Shown here in pieces: positions 26,601 through 35,805 of a stretch of 64,000 nt of DNA. Where the stretch lies: contig NZ_JAIGNT010000005.1 of assembly GCF_019711635.1 (NCBI RefSeq), positions 62,001 through 126,000 on the forward strand, given 5' to 3'. The notes beneath the pieces were generated by a model. That model was not told the DNA's origin. It worked only from the letters and a program-made list of their open reading frames with translations, and did not search any database. Numbering within the stretch: position 1 is the stretch's first letter; each line of letters starts with the position of its first letter. The position numbers and the translations under genes are program-made. The stretch comes from Qipengyuania huizhouensis (GTDB taxonomy: Bacteria > Pseudomonadota > Alphaproteobacteria > Sphingomonadales > Sphingomonadaceae).

Positions 26601-26631
26601 ATTACAGCTGTAGTTAAACTACAATTGTAAT
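26601..26631 (+). promoter_or_regulatory. Double TACANNTGTA operator (BlaI/CopY type)
   Basis: Two boxes, TACAGCTGTA (26603-26612) and TACAATTGTA (26620-26629), sit 17 bases apart centre to centre. Together they form a 31-bp palindrome with two mispaired positions. TACANNTGTA is the established core of BlaI/MecI/CopY-family operators. It ends 16 bases before the start of the serine-hydrolase-like gene and probably overlaps its promoter. No BlaI or BlaR gene is in the window. Confidence 0.75.
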
Positions 26632-26646
26632 CATTGGGAGTTCCTC

Positions 26647-28005
26647 ATGGTCGTCAAACCCCTCGCCGCACTGTTACTTGCCATGGCTTCCAGCGGCATG
26701 CTCGCGCAGGGAAGCGTGATGCCCCAGGCACAGACAGAAACGGTCGAGGCCGCCATTTCGGGCCATGTGCAAGCGCTGGAACAAAGTGCGCAGCGGCCAA
26801 TCGACGACCTTGTTACCGAATTCGAGAACGAGAGATTTGCTCCCGACTTCAAGAATTCGACCACCGAAGACCAGCGCCGGTCTCTCCTCACCGCCATTCG
26901 CGACGCTGCTGCCTCTGCCGGTGGAGTCATGGTCCAGCCTGCGCCGGGCGGTGTCGAGATCATGCTTATGGGACCGGTCGAGCACCGGATTGCCATGACG
27001 CTCGAAGAAACCGCGCCCTTCCGCATTGCCAGCCTGTCGATCGAGGAAGTCGCTCCGCCCCTGCCGATTACCCGCGCAGATCTGGAGTCGCGGATCGACG
27101 AGTACATGGAGGGACGCAGCGGCCTCGTCCACGTGCGGCTTGGGGGTGAGGAAGTGCTGAGTAAAGGATACGGCACCGGAAACGCCGCGCTCGGCACCAC
27201 AATTGATAGCGATACGGTTTTCGGCATCGGGTCACGGCCGATCGATTTTACCACCGCCGCCGTGATGCTACTCGAAAAGCAAGGCAAGCTGTCCTTCGAC
27301 GATACGCTGGCCGACCATTTCGACAATGTACCCACCGACCGCGCGGGCATGACGATCCGCCAGATGATGACCGGTAAATCTGGCCTACCGGACTTCCCCG
27401 CGAACGACAGCGATGCCGATGCGGACCTCACCTGGATCACGCGCGAACAGTTCATCGCCCGGACCATGGCGACACCGCTTCTGTTTGCCCCCGGAGAGGG
27501 CGATGCGCATTCGCATTGGGCTTTCGGAGTGCTGGCAGCGATCGTGGAGAAGCGTAGCGGGCAGCCTTATGCGAAATTCCTGCGCGAGAACTTCTTCGAT
27601 CCGGCAGGAATGGAGCGGACCGGCGATTATGGCGAGAGCAGGGGCCTGCCGCTCGAGGCTTTCGCAGTCGGCGGCGGCAAGCAGGTCGGTCTGCCCAATA
27701 TCCCGCCGAACTGGGGTCCGACTTCCTGGCTGGTGCTAGGCAGTGGCGGGATGTTCTCGACCCTCAACGACCTGCGAAGCTTCTACGATTATCTCGCGAC
27801 GAGCGATGTGCTCGGCCCGATGAACCAGTCCCATTTCAACAGCGAGCAGGCGCAGGTCGACGGCTCCGAACGCGGGTTCGAATTGATCAGCCTCATCGGT
27901 GAAGGACGCCGAAACGAGGCATGGATCTTACTCAACAGCGGCGGCGGAACGGCCACGCGCGACTCTGTCATCCGCCCGCTGATGGCGCTGATCCGTTCGG
28001 AGTGA
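26647..28005 (+). CDS. Beta-lactamase-family serine hydrolase homologue, catalytic motifs lost
   Basis: This 452-residue exported protein has a signal peptide (cut near MLAQGSV), an N-terminal domain of about 120 residues, and a serine beta-lactamase/class C fold from about residue 145. The fold is clear (RADLESRIDEYM, LLEKQGKLSFDDTLADHF, MTIRQMMTGKSGLPDF). However, SxxK reads Ser196-Arg-Pro-Ile199, YxN reads HSH (288-290), and the HxG region reads NSGGG. All three lack the usual residues, so it is probably not an acylating enzyme. GGGAG is 6 bases before ATG. A double operator upstream implies regulation. Role unknown: a sensor or binding protein is possible. Confidence 0.85.
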   Translation: MVVKPLAALLLAMASSGMLAQGSVMPQAQTETVEAAISGHVQALEQSAQRPIDDLVTEFENERFAPDFKNSTTEDQRRSLLTAIRDAAASAGGVMVQPAPGGVEIMLMGPVEHRIAMTLEETAPFRIASLSIEEVAPPLPITRADLESRIDEYMEGRSGLVHVRLGGEEVLSKGYGTGNAALGTTIDSDTVFGIGSRPIDFTTAAVMLLEKQGKLSFDDTLADHFDNVPTDRAGMTIRQMMTGKSGLPDFPANDSDADADLTWITREQFIARTMATPLLFAPGEGDAHSHWAFGVLAAIVEKRSGQPYAKFLRENFFDPAGMERTGDYGESRGLPLEAFAVGGGKQVGLPNIPPNWGPTSWLVLGSGGMFSTLNDLRSFYDYLATSDVLGPMNQSHFNSEQAQVDGSERGFELISLIGEGRRNEAWILLNSGGGTATRDSVIRPLMALIRSE

Positions 28006-28006
28006 A

Positions 28007-28720
28007 TTAGAGCCGCGAACCCGCCCCGAACACCCCGATGATCAGCGGATCACGCGTCGATTGCGGATCGCGGCGAATGGCTGCTTCCTCCGCCCCAATT
28101 TCGCGCCAGATCGTGTTGTCGATGCTCGCGGCCACGCGGCTGGACACCTGCGGGATATCGACGCCGGTCAGGGCGGCAATCGCCTGGCCCACCAGCGGGT
28201 CCTGCGCAACGCGCATGGCATTGCCGAGTTCGGGCACCATCGCCTCGATCAGCGAAGTGCCCATCGAATTTCGCAGGAAGGAAGTAGCCGCGGTCGGGCC
28301 GCCGCGCACCAGGTCGATCGCGTTCTGGATGCCGATGACCCGCACTGCATCGGTCACCAGCGGTGCGGCGCGATAGGCCCCTTCATAGGCAATATCGCCG
28401 AAGGCATCGTAGAGCCGGTCCTTGAACAGGGCCGAAGTAAGGATGCTCGACAGCACACCGCCGCGCGCACCCAGAAGACTTTCCAGCCCGACGGTTGCAA
28501 CCTGCTGGTCCCAGTATCCATCCGGCTGGAGCATGCGGGCGAAAGCGCGCTCGCTCGACAGGAAGAGAATGCGCTGCACCGCGTCGACCATGCTGAAACC
28601 GGGCAGGCTGGCACAGCCGGACAGCGCCAGGCCGGCGCCGCCGATGGACAGGCCACCAAGGAATGCGCGCCTTCCGCTTTTCCGTTCGAGGATTGGGGGT
28701 TTCACGAGAATATCGTTCAT
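28007..28720 (-). CDS. DUF4197 lipoprotein with Tat-like signal
   Basis: This 237-residue exported protein matches DUF4197: note NAIDLVRGGPTAATSFLRN followed by SLIEAMVPELGNAM, as in the family's GgdtAATdYF block. The N-terminus has paired Arg (SGRRAFLGG) and a lipobox-like LSGC, so it may be a Tat-exported lipoprotein. GAGGAG lies before ATG 28720. It is divergent from priA, with 54 bases between starts, and convergent with the serine-hydrolase-like gene. Function of the family is unknown. Confidence 0.83.
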   Translation of the reverse strand: MNDILVKPPILERKSGRRAFLGGLSIGGAGLALSGCASLPGFSMVDAVQRILFLSSERAFARMLQPDGYWDQQVATVGLESLLGARGGVLSSILTSALFKDRLYDAFGDIAYEGAYRAAPLVTDAVRVIGIQNAIDLVRGGPTAATSFLRNSMGTSLIEAMVPELGNAMRVAQDPLVGQAIAALTGVDIPQVSSRVAASIDNTIWREIGAEEAAIRRDPQSTRDPLIIGVFGAGSRL

Positions 28721-28774
28721 TTCTTGTCTCCTCACAAAGTCCCACCCTTGTTTCATGTTGCTTACGCGGCCCAT

Positions 28775-30952
28775 ATGAGCCGCCAGATGAACCGCGTCCG
28801 CTGCCTCGTCCTCAATGCCGCCCTCGGCCCGCTCGACTACAAGGTGCCGGACGGCATGACGGTCGAACTAGGCCAGGTGGTGGAGTGCCCGCTGGGTCCG
28901 CGCACCGTGGTCGGGATCGTCTGGGAGGCTGAACGGCTTCCCGGCACGGACGTTCCGGCGGAGAAACTCCGCAACCTGAGGGGCCTGTACCCGATCCCTC
29001 CCCTGCCCGCGCCACTCCGCCGCCTGATCGAATGGACTGCGGACTATTACGTCGCGTCGCTGGCCAGCGCTGCGCGGATGGCACTGTCTTCGGGCGGCGC
29101 GCTGAAAGGTCCGGCGAGCATCACGGAATACCGCCTGACCGGAGGAATGCCCGAACGCCTGACCCCCCAGCGGCAGGCGGCGATGGAGGCGCTGGAGGGC
29201 GAACAGGCGACCATTCGCGAACTGGCAGGAATCGCGGGCGTATCCGAAGGGGTGCTGCGCGGACTGGTGAACCAGGGCGTGCTCGAACCGGTCGAGGTCG
29301 ATTGCGATCGGCCATATGACGAGGCACGTCCCGATTATGCGCAAATCGAACTGAGCGACCCGCAACGTGAGGCGGCGAACACCTTCTCGGAGGCGGTCCG
29401 CGCCAAGAAATTCGCGCCCTTCCTGCTCGACGGGGTGACCGGATCGGGCAAGACCGAAACCTATTTCGAACCTGTCGCGGAGGCGCTGCGTATGGGCAGG
29501 CAGGTGCTCGTCCTGCTTCCCGAGATCGCTCTGACCGAGAATTTCCTCCACCGCTTCGAAGAACGTTTCGGAGCCGCACCTGTGCTGTGGCACAGCTCGC
29601 TCAAATCCACCGAGCGCCGCCGCGCATGGCGGAGCGTCTCGAGTGGAGAAGCGCAGGTGGTGGTTGGCGCGCGCTCGGCGCTGTTCCTGCCCTTCGCCAA
29701 CCTCGGTCTGATCGTCGTCGACGAGGCGCATGAAACCAGCTTCAAGCAGGAAGACGGGGTGCGTTACAACGCGCGCGATGTTGCCGTGATGCGCGCGCAT
29801 TTCGAGCAGTTCCCGATCATCCTCGCCAGCGCCACGCCCGCGCTCGAAAGCCTGCAGATGGCGGAAAGCGGTATTTACGCGAAGGTCGATCTGCCCAGCC
29901 GCTTCGGCGGCGCGCAATTGCCGGACATCGACATCGTGGACCTGACCGAGGAGAAACCGCCGCAGGGCATGTGGCTCGCCCAGCGGGTGGTCGACGGTAT
30001 CGCGGAACGGCTTGAACGCGGCGAACAATCGCTGCTGTTCCTCAACCGGCGCGGCTACGCCCCGCTGACCCTGTGCCGCCATTGCGGCTTCCGCTTCCAG
30101 TGCCCCAATTGTACCGCCTGGCTCGTCGAACACCGCTTCACCCGCCGCCTCGCCTGCCACCATTGTGGCCACGAGACGCCCAGCCCGGCAGCCTGTCCGG
30201 AATGCGGCGAACCCGATTGCCTCGTCGCCTGCGGCCCGGGGGTGGAGCGCATTGCCGACGAGGTGGCCGAACGCCTGCCCGAAGCGCGCGTTTTCGTCGC
30301 CACGTCGGACACGCTCAATTCGCCCGGCCGGGCAGCGGAATTCATCGCCGCGGTTGAGGCGAAGGAGATCGACGTGATCGTCGGCACCCAGCTCGTCACC
30401 AAGGGATTCCACTTTCCCGAGCTCACACTGGTCGGAGTGGTCGATGCAGATCTCGGTCTGGAGGGTGGAGACTTGCGTGCGGGCGAGCGGACCTATCAGC
30501 AGGTCGCGCAGGTCGCAGGACGCGCAGGTCGCGGCTCGAAGCCAGGCGAGGTCCTGATCCAGACCCGCCACCCCGAGGCAAGCGTCATTGCCGCGCTCGC
30601 CGCCGGAGACCGCGACGCCTTTTATTCCGCCGAGACCGAAATGCGCCGCGATGCCGGTGCCCCGCCCTTCGGCCGCTGGGCCTCGATCATCGTCTCTTCG
30701 GAAGACGAATCCGAAGCGCGCGAAGCCGCACGCCGTATTGGAGATACGAGGCCCGATGTGCCTGACTGCATGATCCTCGGCCCCGCCCCCGCCCCGATGT
30801 CCCTGCTACGCGGCCGCTATCGCTACCGCCTGCTGATGAACGCCCGGCGCAGCGTGCAATTGCAGGACGTCATCCGCCAATGGCTCGGAAGACTCGACCA
30901 CCCGCCCGGCGTACGCGTGGCTGTGGATGTCGATCCCTATAGCTTCGTTTGA
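28775..30952 (+). CDS. priA: Primosomal protein N' (replication restart helicase)
   Basis: PriA is a 3'-5' helicase that recognises stalled forks and reloads the replisome. The 725-residue protein has Walker A DGVTGSGKTETYF and a DEAH box (VVDEAHETSF). It carries the eight-cysteine zinc region as CRHC, CPNC, CHHC and CPEC pairs, and VGTQLVTKGFHFPELTLVGVVDAD in motif V. The 3' DNA-binding domain leads the protein. The frame stays open far upstream, but ATG 28775 (MSRQMNRVRCLV) gives the family length; ATG 28787 is the alternative. Confidence 0.96.
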   Translation: MSRQMNRVRCLVLNAALGPLDYKVPDGMTVELGQVVECPLGPRTVVGIVWEAERLPGTDVPAEKLRNLRGLYPIPPLPAPLRRLIEWTADYYVASLASAARMALSSGGALKGPASITEYRLTGGMPERLTPQRQAAMEALEGEQATIRELAGIAGVSEGVLRGLVNQGVLEPVEVDCDRPYDEARPDYAQIELSDPQREAANTFSEAVRAKKFAPFLLDGVTGSGKTETYFEPVAEALRMGRQVLVLLPEIALTENFLHRFEERFGAAPVLWHSSLKSTERRRAWRSVSSGEAQVVVGARSALFLPFANLGLIVVDEAHETSFKQEDGVRYNARDVAVMRAHFEQFPIILASATPALESLQMAESGIYAKVDLPSRFGGAQLPDIDIVDLTEEKPPQGMWLAQRVVDGIAERLERGEQSLLFLNRRGYAPLTLCRHCGFRFQCPNCTAWLVEHRFTRRLACHHCGHETPSPAACPECGEPDCLVACGPGVERIADEVAERLPEARVFVATSDTLNSPGRAAEFIAAVEAKEIDVIVGTQLVTKGFHFPELTLVGVVDADLGLEGGDLRAGERTYQQVAQVAGRAGRGSKPGEVLIQTRHPEASVIAALAAGDRDAFYSAETEMRRDAGAPPFGRWASIIVSSEDESEAREAARRIGDTRPDVPDCMILGPAPAPMSLLRGRYRYRLLMNARRSVQLQDVIRQWLGRLDHPPGVRVAVDVDPYSFV

Positions 30953-31043
30953 TTCTGCTGGCCGGTTGTAATAGCCTCGCTGGCAGGGATTCGGGGGAGT
31001 TCTTCTATATGATTGTGCGCCCCCACTACTTGGGGTCTGCAGG

Positions 31044-32654
31044 ATGCGCATTTTTATTTTTATCGTCACTGCCTTGACGGCAGTATTTGCCACGCCTGCT
31101 TCCGCAGCCGACTGGTATCTCGCCGAAACCGAGCATTTCAACATTTATGCCGAAGATGATCGCGACGCGGTCGAGGAATTTGCACGCGAATTAGAACGGC
31201 TGGACGAAGTCCTGCGGATCATCAGCGGCGTTGGCCCGGACGATGGCAGCCTGCCCGATTCCTCCAAAGTTACTGTGTTCCGCTATGGACAGACCAAGGA
31301 CATGGCGAGCTTGGCCGGTGCACCAGGAAGCGGGATCGGCGGCTTTTTCATTCCGCGTGCTTCCGGTTCCTATGCGTTTGTTCCGCGCACACAGAACAAG
31401 ACCTATAGCCGCAGCAACCAGGGTCGCGTCGAAGGGATGGATCTAGATCCGAAGGCCGTGTTGTTTCACGAATATGTGCATTACTTCATGTACCAGCACC
31501 GCAATGCACCGTACCCCGCCTGGTACCGCGAAGGATTTGCCGAAGTTTTTTCCACCCTTCGTTCCGACGGAGACCGTTTTGTAATCGGCGATGCCCCGAC
31601 CTGGCGCAGCTATGAAATCATGGCGGTGAACATCGATGTCGAGGAAATGTTCGCTCCAGGGGAGCGCAATCGTGAAACGGTTGCACGCACTTATGGGCAT
31701 GGATGGCTGCTTGCCAGTCTGCTCAATTTCACGCCTGAGCGCCGACCGCAAATCACCGACTATGTGACACGTCTCGCACGCGGTGAAGACCGGCTTGAGG
31801 CTGCCCGACATGCGTTCGGCGACCTGGACCAGTTGGAAAAAGACATGAACGACTATCGCCGTGGTGCCGCAAAGGTGCTCAAGGCACCTTACATGAACAA
31901 GCAGGAACCGGCCGTCGAAATCCGCAAGCTACGCGAAGACGAGGAAGCCCGGATTGACCTGATGATCCGCTCCAAGGTCGGCGTGGATGAAGATGCGGCG
32001 GCAAAGCAGCTTCCGGAAGCGCGTTCGCTTGCGAGCCGTTATCCGCAGAGCGTGCCTGTACTACTGGCAGCAACCGAGGTCGAATTCGACAACAAGAACT
32101 ACTCGGAGGCCGAGGATCTTGCTCAGAAAATACTGGCGATCGAACCAGAATCGACCGAAGCGGCGATCTACCTTGCCAACACTTCGCTGATGCGCTCGCA
32201 GGATAATCCGGAGATGATGAAGCAGGCGCGCGAACGATTCATCACGGCCAATAACATGGAGCAGGACCACCCGGTCCCGCTCTACGGCTATTACCTTACT
32301 TACCTTTTGTCGGACGAGGAAACGCCCGATAATGCCAAGGCTGCACTCGAAAGCGCTTATCAATATGCGCCCTTTGACACTCCGATCCGCCAGGCACTGG
32401 CCCATATGTTCCTTCTAGAAGGCGAAGTCGGAATCTCGAAGTCGCTCCTGACCCCCCTGATCCAGACAGGTCACGGCACACGTCAGGCCCGATGCCTCGC
32501 CCATGAACTCGAACTGTTCGAGCAAGGGGAGGAAGAGCGCTTGCTCGAGCGTCTCAAGCCCGAACATCCTGCCGCCGAAGATAACAAGGATGACGACAAG
32601 GACGAGAGCGACGAAGAAAAAGAGGATTGTGGTGAAGAGGTGGGAGAAGCCTGA
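31044..32654 (+). CDS. Secreted HExxH protein with TPR-like repeats
   Basis: This 536-residue protein has a signal peptide (cut after ASAA, near residue 22). A zinc-peptidase-like motif HEYVH lies at 142-146 with a second glutamate (Glu163 or Glu167 in YREGFAEVF) about 20 residues on, as in gluzincins. From about residue 300 it contains helical TPR-like repeats (YPQSVPVLLAATEVEFDNKN, YSEAEDLAQKILAIEPES). It ends in an extremely acidic tail of about 30 residues. It probably acts in the periplasm as a peptidase or scaffold; I know no characterised member. The leader has a small CCCC/GGGG hairpin near 31020. Confidence 0.78.
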   Translation: MRIFIFIVTALTAVFATPASAADWYLAETEHFNIYAEDDRDAVEEFARELERLDEVLRIISGVGPDDGSLPDSSKVTVFRYGQTKDMASLAGAPGSGIGGFFIPRASGSYAFVPRTQNKTYSRSNQGRVEGMDLDPKAVLFHEYVHYFMYQHRNAPYPAWYREGFAEVFSTLRSDGDRFVIGDAPTWRSYEIMAVNIDVEEMFAPGERNRETVARTYGHGWLLASLLNFTPERRPQITDYVTRLARGEDRLEAARHAFGDLDQLEKDMNDYRRGAAKVLKAPYMNKQEPAVEIRKLREDEEARIDLMIRSKVGVDEDAAAKQLPEARSLASRYPQSVPVLLAATEVEFDNKNYSEAEDLAQKILAIEPESTEAAIYLANTSLMRSQDNPEMMKQARERFITANNMEQDHPVPLYGYYLTYLLSDEETPDNAKAALESAYQYAPFDTPIRQALAHMFLLEGEVGISKSLLTPLIQTGHGTRQARCLAHELELFEQGEEERLLERLKPEHPAAEDNKDDDKDESDEEKEDCGEEVGEA

Positions 32655-32702
32655 ACTCCTCACTAGGGTTTGATCAGCAAAGCATTCTTCCTACTAGGCA
32701 TA

Positions 32703-32735
32703 TCGATGTGTACGCATTGATTGCGTATACATCGA
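32703..32735. repeat. 14-bp inverted repeat between convergent genes
   Basis: TCGATGTGTACGCA and TGCGTATACATCGA pair with one mismatch around TTGAT. It is AT-richer than its surroundings and lies about 50 bases after the HExxH gene stop and about 70 before the ada stop. No T-run follows. It could be a bidirectional terminator, or a protein site; neither is shown. Confidence 0.6.
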
Positions 32736-32802
32736 GATGCAAGACTCCGTCCTAGGCGACCAACTGGCCCACGATTTTGCCAGCCTGCGTGGGCAATCGT
32801 CC

Positions 32803-33843
32803 TTACTCCCCTTTCTCCCGCCGCAGCAGTTCCGCCTTTATCTTCGTACCATAGGCATAGCCCCCCAACCCTCCGTCAGACGCGATTACGCGGTGACAGG
32901 GAATGAGGACTGCGATGTTGTTGGCCCCGTTTGCTCCTCCGACCGCACGACTGGCCTTTGGATTGCCCAGCGCGGCGGCCAGTTCGCCATAGCTGCGGGT
33001 CTCGCCGGCAGGAATTTCCCGGAGCGTCTGCCAGACGCGCTGCTGGAATGCGGTGCCCTTTACATCGAGCGGGATATCGGCGCCCGTAGCAGCCCCGGGC
33101 TGTTCGACCGCGGCAGTGACCGATTCGAACAGCTCGCTGAACTCTTCGCCGCCCTCGACCAGCTTGGCTTTCGGGAAGCGCGCGCGCAATTCGGCCTGTC
33201 CTTCGCCGAAGGACAGGCAGCAAACCCCCTTCTCGGTCGCGGCGACAAGCATACTTCCCAGCGAAGTATCGACTGTGCTCCAGTGGATCGTGCGGCCCGC
33301 GCCGCCGTCCTTCCAGTCGCTTGCACTCATACCGCTGCCCTTCCTGTCTTCGTAAAAGCGCGAGGGTGCGCCGTAGCCGGCCTCGTAGATCGCCTGTGTC
33401 ACGCTGCCGCTTTCGCGGAGCGCCTCTTCCGCCCGTTCGCGGCGCAATGCGCGCTGGTATGCCGCGGGCGACAGGCCCACCGCCCGGGTGAAAATGCGCT
33501 GGAAATGTGTCGGCGAATAGTCCGTAAGCTGCCCCAGGCGTTCGAGCGAAACCGCCTCTTCCGCCTCGCGCAGTGCCTTCAGCGCAGCCAGTACTGCCGC
33601 CTCCTCGCGGCTTTGCTGGTCCGGTGCGCAGCGCTTGCAGGCGCGCAGGCCTGCCGCCTCGGCCGCGTCGCAATTTGCGTAAAAGCGAACGTTCTCGCGC
33701 CTGGGCGCGCGCGCCGGGCAGGAAGGGCGGCAATAGATGCCCGTCGAATGGACACCGGTGACGAAGACGCCGTCGAAGCGCCGGTCCTTGGCCAGCGCAA
33801 TGCGCCAGCGATCGTCATCGGTCAGGTCCTCGGTTCGGGTCAT
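32803..33843 (-). CDS. ada: Ada: methylated-DNA repair methyltransferase and regulator
   Basis: Ada removes methyl groups from O6-methylguanine and phosphotriesters and, once methylated, activates the adaptive response. This 346-residue protein holds the N-terminal zinc site with Cys38, Cys42, Cys69 and Cys72, the same numbers as in E. coli Ada. An AraC-type HTH follows (SPTHFQRIFTRAVGLSPAAY), and the C-terminal methyltransferase has the acceptor Cys316 in VLIPCHRVI. I start at ATG 33843, which has GAAGGA 8 bases upstream; ATG 33852 has that motif touching it. It is divergent from the protease gene. Confidence 0.95.
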   Translation of the reverse strand: MTRTEDLTDDDRWRIALAKDRRFDGVFVTGVHSTGIYCRPSCPARAPRRENVRFYANCDAAEAAGLRACKRCAPDQQSREEAAVLAALKALREAEEAVSLERLGQLTDYSPTHFQRIFTRAVGLSPAAYQRALRRERAEEALRESGSVTQAIYEAGYGAPSRFYEDRKGSGMSASDWKDGGAGRTIHWSTVDTSLGSMLVAATEKGVCCLSFGEGQAELRARFPKAKLVEGGEEFSELFESVTAAVEQPGAATGADIPLDVKGTAFQQRVWQTLREIPAGETRSYGELAAALGNPKASRAVGGANGANNIAVLIPCHRVIASDGGLGGYAYGTKIKAELLRREKGE

Positions 33844-33959
33844 GGCTGTCATCCTTCATCGCCAATAGCGTTCTTGCAAGCTTGGCAATCGCAAAAGCTG
33901 CGGACCGGCGCATCCCGAAGCTTGCGGTCAATGTCGCGGGCCAGCTAAGAGGGCCGCGG

Positions 33960-35531
33960 ATGGGACGACTTCTCTCTCTTATTGCCGCCCTGCTCGCGCT
34001 TCTGGCGCCTGCGCTGGCCCATGCCGATCCTGCCGACATCGATGCCGCGGCGCGCGGCGTCGTGCGCGTGGTCATCATCAGCAATGACGGCGAGGAAATC
34101 TTCCCGGTCAGCCACGGTACGGGATTTGCGGTCGGACAGGACCTGATCGTCACCAATGCCCATGTCGTCCGCGATGCGATGAACGATGCGGATCTGCGCA
34201 TCGGCATCGTGCCGAGCGGCGGCGGCGAGGCGGTGTATGGCCAATTGGCTGCGGTGAACGCCCGCAACGACCTGGCGCTGGTGAAGCTGACGGGCAGCCT
34301 GCGCCTCCCCCCACTGGCGCTGGTGGGGCGGCCGATCGAAAGCGCCGCCCAGGTGACGAGCGTGGGCTACCCCATGAACGTCGACCGGGCGCAGGGGCTG
34401 GATCTGGCCGACATCTTCCGCTCCATGTCGCCGGTGAAAAGCCTCGGCTATGTTTCGGGCGAACGTCCGAGCCGCCAGTTCGATACGATCCTTCACACCG
34501 CGCCGATTGCGCGCGGCAGTTCGGGCGGCCCGCTGCTCGACCCCTGCGGCCGTGTGGTCGGGGTCAACAGCTTCGGTGCGGACAATGAAGGCGGCGATGC
34601 CGAATTCTTCTTCGCGGTCTCCAACCGCGAACTGGTGCCTTTCCTGCGGGCCAACGGCGTCGAACCCAGGTTGAACGACAATGTCTGCCGCAGTCTCGAG
34701 GAACTCGACGCTGCCGAGCAGGAGCGGCTCGAACGCGAACAGATGGAAGCAATGCAAAGCCTTGCTCAGCGCGCCGAGGAAACCCGCGAACGGCGCGAGC
34801 GTGCCCTGCTGAAGGCACAGCTGAGCGTGGCGCAGGACCGCGAGGATCGCATGGCGCTCGCCTTCGTTCTTCTGCTCGCCGCCTTCGGGATCGGCCTCTG
34901 GGCGTGGAGCAGGCACGAGCGTTTCGATGCCGGGGCAGAGAATGCAGAACTGCATCGCAGGAAAATCAACATCGCCTTCGGGATTTCCGCCTTCCTGGTC
35001 GTGGTCGCCCTCATTGCTTTCCTCACCCGCCCCGGTCTGGACGAGATCGATCGCCGCGTGGCGGCCGAGATGCAGGAAGGCTCCACGGGTTCGGGCGGCA
35101 AGGATCCACTCGCGGTGAATTCCAATGGCGATGCCGAGCTGGTGTGCCGCCTCCTGCCCGAACGCAGCCGGATCACCAGCGCCGAAGCGCCTGATATCGA
35201 GTTCGACTGGACTGCCGAGGGCTGTGTCAACGAACGTACGCAATATGGTTATGCTTCGGGCAGCTGGTCGCGCGTCTTCGTTCCCAATGAAGAGGACGCC
35301 GTTTCGGTCAACAGCTTCGACCCCGACCGCCGCATCTTCCGTTCCGAACGTTACCTGCTTTCGCGCAGCGCGATGAGCGAGGCGCGCGAGGCGCGCAGCA
35401 AATATACCGCTCCCAAATGCGGAGAGGAAGGCGCGGCCAGCCAGTTGGGCGATCTGCAAGGCGAGGTGCTCGGCCAGCTGCCGCAGCAGCCTAACGAACG
35501 ACTGGTCTATCAGTGCGAGGCGCGCGAGTAG
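33960..35531 (+). CDS. Membrane-anchored trypsin-like serine protease
   Basis: This 523-residue protein has a signal peptide (AHA before DPADID, residue 22) and an S1 protease domain with His68 (TNAHVV), Asp104 (ARNDLALVKL) and Ser188 (ARGSSGGPLLD). A charged coiled coil (about 250-296) leads to two membrane helices at about 299-316 and 338-356. After these comes a C-terminal domain of 160 residues with three Cys. There is no PDZ domain, so it is not a DegP copy. The protease is predicted to sit in the periplasm, with the two helices tethering it. AAGAGGG lies 7 bases before ATG 33960. Substrate unknown. Confidence 0.83.
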   Translation: MGRLLSLIAALLALLAPALAHADPADIDAAARGVVRVVIISNDGEEIFPVSHGTGFAVGQDLIVTNAHVVRDAMNDADLRIGIVPSGGGEAVYGQLAAVNARNDLALVKLTGSLRLPPLALVGRPIESAAQVTSVGYPMNVDRAQGLDLADIFRSMSPVKSLGYVSGERPSRQFDTILHTAPIARGSSGGPLLDPCGRVVGVNSFGADNEGGDAEFFFAVSNRELVPFLRANGVEPRLNDNVCRSLEELDAAEQERLEREQMEAMQSLAQRAEETRERRERALLKAQLSVAQDREDRMALAFVLLLAAFGIGLWAWSRHERFDAGAENAELHRRKINIAFGISAFLVVVALIAFLTRPGLDEIDRRVAAEMQEGSTGSGGKDPLAVNSNGDAELVCRLLPERSRITSAEAPDIEFDWTAEGCVNERTQYGYASGSWSRVFVPNEEDAVSVNSFDPDRRIFRSERYLLSRSAMSEAREARSKYTAPKCGEEGAASQLGDLQGEVLGQLPQQPNERLVYQCEARE

Positions 35532-35685
35532 ATATATAAGAGGGCCTCAACGGCTACCTGCGCCTCGCGCGTGGAAGAGCCGGCCCGCCGACCCCACTCC
35601 GCCAGAGCCTCGCCGCAAGCCCGATATACTGGCCGATCGATGGACTGCCGCACCGAAGTCCCAACATTAAGCCGCTTGACTCGGG

Positions 35686-35714
35686 TTGCCTTGCTCCACC
35701 CCCTTTGCTAGGCG
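35686..35714 (+). promoter_or_regulatory. Candidate promoter of the atp operon
   Basis: TTGCCT and TAGGCG are separated by 17 bases, about 90 bases before the atpH start, in a 274-base gap (35532-35805) with no other gene I can support. The match to a housekeeping promoter is modest and is inferred from spacing and position only. Confidence 0.45.
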
Positions 35715-35805
35715 CGCGCCAACCTTGCCGGGGCGATTCATAATCGTCCGATAACGGCTGGGACCGACAGACCCTTTTTTCCGACCCTTAGAGGACGAGA
35801 GACGC

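Noticed and set aside
24862..26601. 579-codon plus-strand frame opposite cobT and the aldolase
   Set aside because: Its Leu/Ile-rich stretch is the reverse reading of the acidic linker in CobT, not membrane helices.
28868..30571. 567-codon minus-strand frame opposite priA
   Set aside because: Mirror of the real helicase frame, without ribosome site or domain.
35751..35790. Attenuator-like GGG...CCCTTTTTT before atpH
   Set aside because: The stem is only three pairs and would block a core operon; probably chance.
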